Positions 1 to 6,989 of a DNA stretch of 38,842 nucleotides are shown piece after piece. Position 1 is the stretch's first letter. The number at the start of each line of letters is the position of its first letter. Both the position numbers and the translations under genes were made by a program. The stretch is from BS750m-G62 sp964577175 (GTDB lineage Bacteria; Planctomycetota; Phycisphaerae; FEN-1346). A model generated the notes under the pieces. The model saw nothing but the letters and a program-made list of their open reading frames with translations, did not search any database and was not told the DNA's origin. The stretch is taken from NCBI GenBank assembly GCA_964577175.1, contig CAZNYC010000024.1, positions 1 through 38,842 on the forward strand, given 5' to 3'.

Positions 1-372
1 GCCGAGACCGGCCTGCCCCGCGTCCTGGAGGACCGGTGCACGGCCTGCGGCACGTGCGCGGAGGTCTGCCCCAAGAATATCATTGAGATTCTGCCGGCCG
101 ACCAGTATGTTCACGTCCTGTGTCTCAACCGGGATCGTGGAAAGGTGGTGCGGCAGACCTGCGAGGTCGGATGCATCGCCTGCCACAAGTGCGAGAAGGT
201 CTGCCCCGTCGAGGGCAGCGCCATTCACGTGAACGACAACCTGGCCAGGGTCGACCTGGACGCCTGCATCAACTGCGGCAAGTGCGTACGGGCGTGCCCC
301 GTGAACTGCATAGGCAACTTCCGGGACCTGCGCAAGCAGCAAGCAACGCGGAGCGGCACCGACGCCGCATAG
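1..372 (+). CDS. rnfB: Electron transport complex subunit RnfB, C-terminal part (5' end outside window)
   Basis: The frame is open from base 1 to a TAG at 370-372, giving 123 residues. Three four-cysteine ferredoxin clusters are visible: C13/C16/C19/C23, C58/C61/C64/C68 and C89/C92/C95/C99, each ending in Cys-Pro. The spacing, the flanking 'TGLP' just before the first cluster and an extra Cys at 54 fit the C-terminal multi-ferredoxin region of RnfB. RnfB is the ferredoxin-interacting, membrane-anchored iron-sulfur subunit of the Rnf complex, which couples ferredoxin:NAD+ electron transfer to ion pumping. No other rnf gene follows, which fits operons of the rnfCDGEAB order, where rnfB is last. 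A generic polyferredoxin is the alternative. The stop codon directly abuts a palindromic repeat. Confidence 0.85.
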   Translation, partial: AETGLPRVLEDRCTACGTCAEVCPKNIIEILPADQYVHVLCLNRDRGKVVRQTCEVGCIACHKCEKVCPVEGSAIHVNDNLARVDLDACINCGKCVRACPVNCIGNFRDLRKQQATRSGTDAA

Positions 373-445
373 CGTTACAATGCTAAGTCGGCCTTTGGCG
401 GCGGGTGCGGAGACCCACCGCGCACCGGCCATACCGTTTCGAGGA
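373..445. repeat. PAL-A element, partial, inverted
   Basis: It starts one base after the rnfB stop. The reverse complement of its first part matches the right end of the full PAL-A copy at 33269-33386, and it carries the diagnostic hairpin with GGTGCGGAGACC at its centre (about 394-421). The left terminal repeat is missing. Confidence 0.7.
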
Positions 446-465
446 CCCGTGTGACGGAGCAAGGG

Positions 466-1179
466 ATGAGGGCCAAACACTACACCGTATGGTTCGTCGG
501 CCTCGCCGCCCTGGCGATGGTCATGGTTCTGGCGCAAGCGCCCGCGGCCGAGGAGAAAGAGGACCGGGGCGAGGCGGTCCGTCGGGCCGTCGACAAAGGG
601 GACCCAGATCAGAAGGTCAAGAGGGACCCGAACCGCGTCAAGGGCGAGGACTGGACCTTCGATTTCCAGTTCGAGCACCCCCAGCCCATCGTCGTCAAGA
701 CGTCCGGCGGCGACCGCGAGGTCTACTGGTACCTCGTCTACACCGTGACGAACCGCAGTAAGGAGGCCCGGCGGTTCGTCCCGGCCTTCACCCTGTACAC
801 CGACCAAGCGACCGTCCGCCGGGCCGGCCTGTTCCCGGAGGTCTACGAGGCGATCAAGGCGAACCGCAAGATCCGGTTCCTTGAACAGACGTGCGACCTG
901 CATACGAAAATCAGGCCCGGCGAGGGCAATGCCCGGACCGGCGTGGCCATCTTCGCCCCGCTCGACCGCGAGACGGACTCGTTCACCATCTTCTGCGAAG
1001 GTCTCTCGGGCAAGTACATCGAGCGGCCGAACCTCGCCGCCGCAGACGACGCCCCGGAGGACGAGAAGGTCGTCCGCCTTCGCAAGGCGCTGGCCCTGAC
1101 GTACAAACTCCCCGGCGACAAATGGTGGCTGAACCTCGACCAGCCCACCTTCGTGTCCAAGAAGTGGACTTGGCGGTAA
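466..1179 (+). CDS. Secreted protein of unknown function
   Basis: A 237-residue protein if the ATG at 466 is used; a GTG at 451 is also in frame, but a GGAG at 456-459 sits six bases before the ATG and favours 466. Residues about 5-30 form an N-terminal signal peptide (basic start, hydrophobic core, Ala-rich end), followed by a charged Glu/Lys/Asp-rich linker. The rest looks like a compact beta-rich domain with 'VYWYLVYTVTN' and a Trp-rich C-terminus. I do not recognise the family; similar secreted proteins with a 'WYLVYTVTN' stretch may occur in Planctomycetes, but that is from memory. It stands alone between rnfB and rpmA with PAL elements on both sides, so the neighbours give no functional hint. 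Confidence 0.75.
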   Translation: MRAKHYTVWFVGLAALAMVMVLAQAPAAEEKEDRGEAVRRAVDKGDPDQKVKRDPNRVKGEDWTFDFQFEHPQPIVVKTSGGDREVYWYLVYTVTNRSKEARRFVPAFTLYTDQATVRRAGLFPEVYEAIKANRKIRFLEQTCDLHTKIRPGEGNARTGVAIFAPLDRETDSFTIFCEGLSGKYIERPNLAAADDAPEDEKVVRLRKALALTYKLPGDKWWLNLDQPTFVSKKWTWR

Positions 1180-1187
1180 GTTGCCGC

Positions 1188-1258
1188 GTGCCACGGATTG
1201 CTTGCCAATCCGTGCCTGACGTTCGTCGCGGACGGTTTGGCGAGCAAAGCCCTCGCAC
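1188..1258. repeat. PAL-C element, copy 1
   Basis: It begins eight bases after the stop of the secreted-protein gene. The left terminus GTGCCAC, the hairpin CGGATTGCTTGCCAATCCG and a second decayed hairpin GGTTTGGCGAGCAAAGCC are visible; the right terminus is degenerate (CTCGCAC for GTGGCAC). Confidence 0.8.
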
Positions 1259-1288
1259 CTGCGTGAATCGGGGCGCCCTGATTCTTAC

Positions 1289-1316
1289 TTGCCTTCCGCT
1301 TCTCCGCCGATATACT
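1289..1316 (+). promoter_or_regulatory. Predicted sigma70-type promoter of rpmA-obgE-coaX-mnmE
   Basis: TTGCCT at 1289-1294 and TATACT at 1311-1316 with a 16-bp spacer lie 40 bases before the rpmA ATG and just downstream of PAL-C copy 1. Confidence 0.5.
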
Positions 1317-1356
1317 GGTGTGTCTCGCAAGCACCGAACGGACAGGAGTACGAGCC

Positions 1357-1590
1357 ATGGCACATAAAAAGGGACAAGGTTCCTCGCGGAACGGTCGCGA
1401 CTCGAATCCGCAGTATCTCGGCATCAAGACCTACGGCGGCCAGCAGGTCACGACCGGCAGCATCATCGTCCGCCAGCGGGGTACGCGGTTCCATCCCGGT
1501 TTCAACGTCGGCCGCGGACGCGACGACACGCTCTTCGCCAAGGCCGACGGTACCGTGCGCTTCCAGGGCCGCAAGGTCCACGTCATGTAG
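1357..1590 (+). CDS. rpmA: 50S ribosomal protein L27 (bL27)
   Basis: 77 residues, beginning 'MAHKKGQGSSRNGRDSN', the signature start of bL27. It then shows the conserved 'KTYGGQQV', 'GSIIVRQRGT', 'PGFNVGRGRDDTLFA' and 'DGTVRF' blocks. The ATG at 1357 is preceded by AGGAG at 1344-1348; an upstream in-frame ATG at 1318 would add 13 residues unlike the family. bL27 is a large-subunit protein whose N-terminus reaches the peptidyl-transferase centre. The N-terminus here needs no proteolytic trimming, unlike the Firmicutes type. Usually rplU (bL21) lies directly upstream, but here it is absent and rpmA has its own promoter; obgE follows as expected. Confidence 0.97.
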   Translation: MAHKKGQGSSRNGRDSNPQYLGIKTYGGQQVTTGSIIVRQRGTRFHPGFNVGRGRDDTLFAKADGTVRFQGRKVHVM

Positions 1591-1611
1591 TGCCATGCAG
1601 TGGACGTTTCC

Positions 1612-1642
1612 CGGCCCGGGGCCCCGCGCCTCGGGCCGTTTT
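1612..1642 (+). terminator. Possible intrinsic terminator or attenuator after rpmA
   Basis: The seven-base arms CGGCCCG (1612-1618) and CGGGCCG (1632-1638) are followed by TTTT, 21 bases after the rpmA stop. The T tract is short, so it may only attenuate read-through into obgE. Confidence 0.45.
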
Positions 1643-1659
1643 CGTGCGCTCCCTGCCGG

Positions 1660-1735
1660 GTGGCACCGGCGGCTTGTCAGCCAGTGTTCTCCGCAGTTCG
1701 AGACGCACTGGCGAGCAGGCCGCCGGCGGCATCTG
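1660..1735. repeat. PAL-C-like diverged element
   Basis: Two long facing arms are present: GCCGGCGGCTTGTCAGCCAG-like on the left (ending about 1686) and its near complement with GGCGAGCAGGCC on the right (from about 1706). The GCTTG/GAGCA loop bases are typical of PAL-C. It lies between rpmA and obgE and is clearly decayed. Confidence 0.5.
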
Positions 1736-1800
1736 CGTCTTCGCCCCCTTGCCCGCGGCCCCCGGCCCTGCTATCGTCGTAACCGAGAGGAATCGCCCCC

Positions 1801-2862
1801 ATGTTCATCGACGAAGCGGATATCCACGTCAAGGCCGGCGACGGCGGCGACGGGGCTGTGACCTTCCGCCGGGAGGCCCACGTGCCCCGCGGCGGGCCCA
1901 GCGGCGGCGACGGCGGCGACGGCGGCAGCGTCGTCTTCCGTGCCCGGCACGGTCTCGATACCCTCATGGACTTCCGCGGACGCCACCACTGGCGGGCCGG
2001 CGACGGCAAACCCGGACGCAGCAAGAACATGGCCGGCCGCGCGGGCGACGACCTCGTCATCGACGTCCCCCCCGGCACGCTCGTTTACGACACCGATTCC
2101 GGACTCCTGATCAAGGACCTGAACCGCCCCGGCATGGAGGCGGTCGTCGCCCGCGGCGGTAAGGGCGGGCGCGGCAACGCCCGATTCGCCACCGCCACCC
2201 ATCAGACGCCGCGCGAGGCCGAACCCGGCACGCCCGGCGAGGAGCGGCACCTCCACCTCGAACTCAAACTCATCGCTGACGTCGGCCTCGTCGGCCTGCC
2301 CAACGCGGGCAAGAGCACGCTGCTGGCGCGCCTTTCGGCCGCCCGGCCCAAGGTGGCCGACTATCCCTTCACCACCCTCCAGCCGCACCTCGGCATCGTC
2401 GAGGCGGACCCGGACCATCGCTTCGTCATGGCCGACCTGCCCGGTCTCATCGACGGCGCCCACACGGGCGTGGGCCTGGGCGATGCGTTCCTCAAGCACA
2501 TCGAACGCACCCGCATGCTCGTACACCTCGTGGAACTCGAGCCGCACGACCATGATTCTCCCGCCGACGCCTACCGGGCCATCCGCGACGAACTCACCGC
2601 CTACAGTCCCCAACTCGCCGCCAAGCCGGAACTCGTCGCCCTGACGAAGGCCGACCTCCTGCCCGGTGAGGATGAGCCCCGGGCCGACCTCGCCGACGCC
2701 ATCAACCGGCCCGTCTTCGCCATTTCCGCCGTCTCCGGTGCGGGGCTGAGGCCCTTGGTCAGCGCCATCTTCGATCGCCTCGACGCGATCCGGGCCGACG
2801 CGGACCAGGCCGAGGCGGACGCGCCGTGGCCCTCTTCTGGCTCCACGGAGGACACGCCATGA
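1801..2862 (+). CDS. obgE: GTPase Obg/CgtA
   Basis: 353 residues. The glycine-rich Obg fold occupies about residues 1-158 (repeated 'GDGGDG' and 'GGKGGRGN' stretches). The GTPase domain follows, with G1 'GLPNAGKS' at 165-172, the switch-I 'TTL' at 191-193, G3 'DLPG' at 212-215, G4 'TKAD' at 282-285 (Thr in place of the usual Asn, common in Obg) and G5 'SAVSG' near 310. It is an essential GTPase in 50S subunit maturation, also linked to stress and replication control. The ATG is preceded by GAGAGG at 1785-1790. It lacks a long C-terminal OCT domain. Its stop overlaps the coaX start in ATGA, indicating translational coupling. Confidence 0.96.
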   Translation: MFIDEADIHVKAGDGGDGAVTFRREAHVPRGGPSGGDGGDGGSVVFRARHGLDTLMDFRGRHHWRAGDGKPGRSKNMAGRAGDDLVIDVPPGTLVYDTDSGLLIKDLNRPGMEAVVARGGKGGRGNARFATATHQTPREAEPGTPGEERHLHLELKLIADVGLVGLPNAGKSTLLARLSAARPKVADYPFTTLQPHLGIVEADPDHRFVMADLPGLIDGAHTGVGLGDAFLKHIERTRMLVHLVELEPHDHDSPADAYRAIRDELTAYSPQLAAKPELVALTKADLLPGEDEPRADLADAINRPVFAISAVSGAGLRPLVSAIFDRLDAIRADADQAEADAPWPSSGSTEDTP

Positions 2863-3611
2863 GCGGACTCCTGGCCGTCACGCTCGGTAACACGTCCGTC
2901 GCGGTCGCGACGGCGGACGAGGCGGGAACGCTCCATGACGTAGGCCGCGCCTCCCGGGAGCCGCCGGAGGCGTTTCTCGCCCCCCGGCTGGAGACGGCCG
3001 ACGGGCCGGTGGTGGTCTGTTCCGTGAACCCGCCGGCGCTCGACCGCGTCCGCCAGGCCGTCGAAGCGGCCGGCGCCGACGGGCCGTACGTCGCCGGCGA
3101 GGATTTCCCTATCCCCATCCATGCGGACGTGGACGAGCCCGGTCGCGTGGGCACGGACCGCCTGCTCGCCGCCCTCGCCGCCTACCGCCGAGCCGGCAGG
3201 GCATGTATCGTGATCGACGCCGGTACGGCCGTCACCGTCGATGCCGTGGACGAGGACGGCACGTTCCTCGGCGGGGCGATTTTCCCCGGCCCCGGCCTCA
3301 TGGCCCGGTCGCTCGCCGACGGCACGGCCCAGTTGCCGCTGGTCGAAGTCGGACGCGAGTTCGTGCCGGAGCGGGCCATCGGCAAGAACACGCAGGAGGC
3401 CATCCGGTCCGGCATCATGCGGGCACTGGCGGGGGGCATCGGCGGCATCGCCGGCGACATGATGCAGGTGGTGGGCACCGCCGCGCCCGTCTACATCACG
3501 GGCGGGTACGCGCCGCCGGAGCATGGCGAGCGAGGCATCGCCGAAAGCGTCGTGCCGGATCTCGTCCTCGAAGGCCTTGTCCTGGCCTGGCGCGAGCATC
3601 GCGAGCCATGA
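2859..3611 (+). CDS. coaX: Type III pantothenate kinase
   Basis: 250 residues starting at the ATG that overlaps the obgE stop. CoaX makes phosphopantothenate, the first step of coenzyme A synthesis, and belongs to the ASKHA fold. Visible motifs are the N-terminal phosphate loop 'VTLGNTSVAVA' (family form DIGNT; the Asp is Thr here), 'GTDRLLAALAAY' in the middle, 'VIDAGTAVTVD' as second phosphate motif, 'GGAIFPGPGL', and 'ITGGYA' near the C-terminus. The Asp-to-Thr change in the first loop deserves checking because that Asp is usually conserved. The stop again overlaps the next start (ATGA at 3608-3611), so coaX and the mnmE-like gene are coupled. Confidence 0.93.
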   Translation: MSGLLAVTLGNTSVAVATADEAGTLHDVGRASREPPEAFLAPRLETADGPVVVCSVNPPALDRVRQAVEAAGADGPYVAGEDFPIPIHADVDEPGRVGTDRLLAALAAYRRAGRACIVIDAGTAVTVDAVDEDGTFLGGAIFPGPGLMARSLADGTAQLPLVEVGREFVPERAIGKNTQEAIRSGIMRALAGGIGGIAGDMMQVVGTAAPVYITGGYAPPEHGERGIAESVVPDLVLEGLVLAWREHREP

Positions 3612-5053
3612 GTGACGCCGAACGGTCGGTCTTTGCACACCTGACGGCCCCCGGCCGGGGCGGCATCGCCGTCGTCCGTGCCACCGGCCCGGCCGTCGCC
3701 GAGGCCCTGGCGGCCTGCTTCCGGCCCGTCGGCGGAGCGCCGTTTGAGCCGGCCGCGGAAGCGGCCGGTCATCCTGATCCGCCGTGGCCGACGACCAGGG
3801 CGGATGGGGATGACCCCCTGCTCCCGCAGCGGGCTCGAACGGTGCCGCACGGCGGTCTGCCCTCCGGCCGCCTCGCCTACGGCCACGTGCTGGGCGCCGG
3901 CGGCGAGGTCCTCGACGAAGTCATCCTGCATCGGGCGGGCCCGGCGACGTGGGAGGTCAACTGCCACGGCGGTCCGGCGTCCGTCGCGGCCGTCTGCGAC
4001 CGCCTGGCCGCCCTCGGCCTCGAGCAGGTCGAGCCCGACGTCCTCCTCGCCGCTGAGGGGACGGGACACGTTGAGCGTACGGCCCGCCGGCGGCTGCGGT
4101 CCGCCGCCACGCCCCTCGCCGCCCGGATTCTGCTCGATCAGTTCACGCCCCAGGGGCCCGGCGGGTCCGAAGAGGAGAAGCGCGGCGGGTCTCCGCACCC
4201 GCCGCGCGATAAAACAGCGGACGCCGAGCGAGCGGTGGGTACGGAGACCCACCGCGCGACCCGTTTCAGCGGCGCGCTGGAACAAGCGGTCGGGCGTATC
4301 ACCGCCGCCCTCGCCGCCGGCCGCACGAAGGACGCCGCCGCCGGCATCGACGCCCTCCTCGACCGATGGAAGTCCTGCGGCCGGTACCTGGCCGCACCGC
4401 CCCGGGTGGTCATCGCCGGCCGGCCGAACGTCGGCAAGAGCACGCTCCTGAATCGCCTGGCCGGCCGCGAGCGGGCCATCACCCACCCCGAGCCCGGCAC
4501 CACCCGCGACACCGTCGAGACGGTGGCCGCCCTGGACGGCCTGCCGGTCGTGCTCGTCGATACGGCGGGCGTGCGCGAAACGCTGGAGCGGATCGAACGC
4601 GAAGGCGTGGCCCGCGCCCGCCGACAGGCCTCCGGCGCCGACCTGGTCGTCTATCTCCTCGACGCCGCAACAGGGGCGACGGCGGAGGATGAAACGGCCT
4701 TGGCGGACCTCCGGGAGCGCGGCACCCGCTCTTGCGAAGAGCGCGGCGGGTGCGGAGACCCGCCGCGCCCGCACGTTCAACCGCTCCTCGCCGTCTGGAA
4801 CAAGGCGGACGTGGCGGACGGGCCGCTCGGGGCGACCGGCGCCTTGGCGGTTTCCGCCGAGATCGGTGCAGGGTTGGACGCCCTGCGGCACGAGGTGCTC
4901 GCGCGGCTCGCCTACCGGGCCCCGCCGCCCGGCACGGCCGTGCCATTGACCGCCGAACACGCGGCGGCCCTTCGCGCCGCCGCCGCACATCTGGCCGAAG
5001 GACGGCCCGAAAAGGCGGCCGAGGCGCTCGCCGGCCTGATGCCTTGCGAGTAA
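3608..5053 (+). CDS. mnmE: MnmE-like tRNA modification GTPase carrying three in-frame repeat insertions
   Basis: 481 residues. In the family, MnmE with MnmG builds the 5-carboxymethylaminomethyl group on wobble uridine 34. The N-terminal formyl-THF domain begins 'SVFAHLTAPGRGGIAVVRATG' without its last two letters being unusual, and 'WEVNCHGGPASV' is at 115-126. The GTPase domain has G1 'GRPNVGKS' at 271-278, 'PGTTRD' at 296-301, G3 'DTAG' at 318-321 and G4 'NKAD' at 398-401. Three palindromic insertions are translated: residues 46-78 (PAL-B), about 192-216 (two PAL-A hairpins) and 379-387 (one PAL-A hairpin, in the GTPase domain). The C-terminal helix with the CxGK motif, needed for tRNA modification in characterised MnmE, is absent; the protein ends 'LMPCE'. 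It may be active as a GTPase only. Confidence 0.85.
   Translation: MSDAERSVFAHLTAPGRGGIAVVRATGPAVAEALAACFRPVGGAPFEPAAEAAGHPDPPWPTTRADGDDPLLPQRARTVPHGGLPSGRLAYGHVLGAGGEVLDEVILHRAGPATWEVNCHGGPASVAAVCDRLAALGLEQVEPDVLLAAEGTGHVERTARRRLRSAATPLAARILLDQFTPQGPGGSEEEKRGGSPHPPRDKTADAERAVGTETHRATRFSGALEQAVGRITAALAAGRTKDAAAGIDALLDRWKSCGRYLAAPPRVVIAGRPNVGKSTLLNRLAGRERAITHPEPGTTRDTVETVAALDGLPVVLVDTAGVRETLERIEREGVARARRQASGADLVVYLLDAATGATAEDETALADLRERGTRSCEERGGCGDPPRPHVQPLLAVWNKADVADGPLGATGALAVSAEIGAGLDALRHEVLARLAYRAPPPGTAVPLTAEHAAALRAAAAHLAEGRPEKAAEALAGLMPCE
3742..3840. repeat. PAL-B element inside mnmE (99 bp, in frame)
   Basis: The termini GTTTGAGCC (3742-3750) and GGCTCGAAC (3832-3840) are inverted repeats. 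Internal hairpins are CCGGCCGCGGAAGCGGCCGG and, at the right, one ending in GCAGCGGGC. The length is exactly 33 codons, adding residues 46-78 between 'CFRPVGG' and 'SGRLAYGHVLG', which are contiguous in ordinary MnmE proteins. Confidence 0.9.
4181..4257. repeat. PAL-A double hairpin inside mnmE (in frame)
   Basis: First hairpin at 4181-4206 (arms CGCGGCGGGT/ACCCGCCGCG, loop CTCCGC); second at 4232-4255 (arms GCGGTGGGT/ACCCACCGC, loop ACGGAG). It is translated as 'RGGSPHPPR...GTETHRA' between the N-terminal and helical regions. Confidence 0.9.
4741..4768. repeat. PAL-A single hairpin inside mnmE GTPase domain
   Basis: A perfect palindrome: arms of 11 bases, GCGCGGCGGGT and ACCCGCCGCGC, around GCGGAG. 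It is translated as 'RGGCGDPPR' just before the G4 strand 'LLAVWNKAD'. Confidence 0.9.
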
Positions 5054-5065
5054 GGCGGCGCATCT

Positions 5066-5089
5066 CCCGGCCGGGCAAGACCGGCCGGG
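5066..5089. repeat. PAL-E hairpin between mnmE and rseP
   Basis: Arms CCCGGCCGG/CCGGCCGGG around GCAAGA, 12 bases after the mnmE stop. It lies between the convergent mnmE and rseP genes, so it could fold at the 3' ends of both transcripts. Confidence 0.8.
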
Positions 5090-5153
5090 CTGCACAACGC
5101 CACCGCGCCGGGCCGCACGGGGCAACCCCTGCCGAGCCACACGCCGTCCGCGG

Positions 5154-6989
5154 TTACCAGTGGGTGACCAGCCGGCTGATGTCCTGCCAGGTGATGAGCA
5201 GGAACAGCGCGAGGAGGGCGATCCAGCCGGCCCCCCAGATGGCGCCGCGCACCTTCATGCTGACCGGCCCGCCCTTGATCTTCTCAATCAGGACGAACAC
5301 GACGTGCCCGCCGTCGAAGGGGGGCACGGGCAGGAAGTTGACCACCGCCAGCATGACCGAGATCATGGCCCAGAAGTTCATGAACGTCCCCACGCCGCGC
5401 GAGGCCTGCAGATAGGAGAGGCGGGCGATCATGACCGGCCCGCCGACGGATTCGGTCGACACCTCGCCCGTGACGATCTGCTTCAGGCTCATGTAGATGT
5501 TGCCGAACATCACGAGGGTGCGCCGGAGGCCCCGTTTCGCCGCCGTCAGCGGGTTGCCGATGCGCGGCAACGGCACATAGAGGCGCTCAAAGCGAACCTG
5601 GGTCACCGGCATGGCCAGCCGCTCGTGCGTCACCCTCTCGGGCCGGAAGACGGCCGTCACCTCGCTCTCGCCGCGCCCCAGGGCCAGGGGGACGGCCTCC
5701 CCGCCGGCCTCTTTCAGCCGCCGGAGGAGATCGTCCCAGTCGCCGGGGCGTTCGCCGTCCTCGCCCACGCCGACGATCACGTCGCCCGGCCGGATCCCCG
5801 CCTCATCGGCCGGCCCGCCGTCGTCCACGGACCCCACCTGGACGGGCTCGCTGAAGGCGGGCTCCAGGTGGATGCCGACGCGCGGCGTCTCCTCGCCCTC
5901 GGCCGTCTCGGGACGGGCGGTGACCTCGACGCGTTTCCCGTCGCGCCAGAGGACGAACCGGACGGGGTTGCCCGCCCCGGCGCCCCGGATCGTATCGAGG
6001 AGGGTTTCCATATCGGGCCAGGCCGTGTCGCCGACGGCGGCGATGCGGTCGCCCGCCTCGATGCCCGCCTTCTCGGCAGGCGAATCGACGACGACGGCCT
6101 TGACGCCGATGGGCCACTGCATGCCGTACTCGTACGTCTTCAAGTCCGCCGGGTCTACGCGGAGGTCCTGCGTTTCCCCGTCGCGCTCGATTCGCAAGGT
6201 CAGCGGGCCGGGCGGCAGGTCTTCCAGGGCGGCGCGAACGCTACGGGCCGTCTCGACCGGTCGGCCGTCGACGGCGAGGAGGCGGTCGCCCTCCTCCAGG
6301 CCCGCCTGGGCGGCGAGGGAGCCGTCGGCGATGTAGAAGAGGGTCGTGTTGCCCTCCGGCTCGACGCCGATTTGCGGGCCCAGTCCTCCCCGTCGGCTGG
6401 TGGCCTCCACCTGGACGCGCTCCGTCCCCCCGTCCGAACCGGCGGGCCGCTCCAGCGTCAGGCGGTGGGTCGTGCTCGCGCCCCCCAGGACCGTGACGAA
6501 CCGGACGTCCTCGAACGACTGGACCTTCTCGCCGTTGATGCGGACGATGCGGTCGCCGGGCTGGATGCCGGCCTCGGCGGCGGGGCTTCCCTCCCCCACC
6601 CGGCCGACGACCGACGTCGGCACCTTCATGCCGACCATCGGCGCCACCGTGAAGAGGAGGATCGCGAGGACGGCGTTCATCACGACGCCCGCGCTGAAGA
6701 CGGCGGCCCGCTGCCACGCCGGCCGGCGCCACAGCGCCCGCGGGTTCACTTCTTCGTCGACGTCCGGGTGTTCGCCCGCCAGGTCGACGAACCCGCCCAG
6801 CGGGATCGGCCGGAGCGAGTACTCCGTCTCGCCCGGCTGCCATTTCACAAGCGGCGGGCCGAACCCGATGGCGAACTTCCGCACGTGCACCCCGCACCAC
6901 TTGGCCGCCAGAAAGTGGCCCAGTTCGTGCACGAAGACCACCAACGCGAACGCGACGACTACTTGGAGGACGTATACGAAGTCAGGCAC
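5154..6989 (-). CDS. rseP: Site-2 intramembrane zinc metalloprotease RseP with four PDZ domains
   Basis: 611 residues from a GTG at 6989, chosen because AGAGGAAA lies about nine bases upstream and 'MPDFVYVLQVVVAF' starts directly with the first membrane helix; a start at 7058 would add 23 non-family residues. The catalytic 'HELGH' is at 21-25 in helix 1 and 'NFLPVPPFDGG' at 551-561 supplies the third zinc ligand. Between them are four PDZ-like units, about 122-180, 207-275, 290-355 and 372-440, each with a 'AGI/L..GD.I' core. E. coli RseP has two. The final membrane helix is at 584-600. The family cleaves anti-sigma factors and leftover signal peptides within the membrane. The start overlaps the dxr stop by 31 bases, as in the common dxr-rseP pairing. 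Confidence 0.95.
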   Translation of the reverse strand: MPDFVYVLQVVVAFALVVFVHELGHFLAAKWCGVHVRKFAIGFGPPLVKWQPGETEYSLRPIPLGGFVDLAGEHPDVDEEVNPRALWRRPAWQRAAVFSAGVVMNAVLAILLFTVAPMVGMKVPTSVVGRVGEGSPAAEAGIQPGDRIVRINGEKVQSFEDVRFVTVLGGASTTHRLTLERPAGSDGGTERVQVEATSRRGGLGPQIGVEPEGNTTLFYIADGSLAAQAGLEEGDRLLAVDGRPVETARSVRAALEDLPPGPLTLRIERDGETQDLRVDPADLKTYEYGMQWPIGVKAVVVDSPAEKAGIEAGDRIAAVGDTAWPDMETLLDTIRGAGAGNPVRFVLWRDGKRVEVTARPETAEGEETPRVGIHLEPAFSEPVQVGSVDDGGPADEAGIRPGDVIVGVGEDGERPGDWDDLLRRLKEAGGEAVPLALGRGESEVTAVFRPERVTHERLAMPVTQVRFERLYVPLPRIGNPLTAAKRGLRRTLVMFGNIYMSLKQIVTGEVSTESVGGPVMIARLSYLQASRGVGTFMNFWAMISVMLAVVNFLPVPPFDGGHVVFVLIEKIKGGPVSMKVRGAIWGAGWIALLALFLLITWQDISRLVTHW

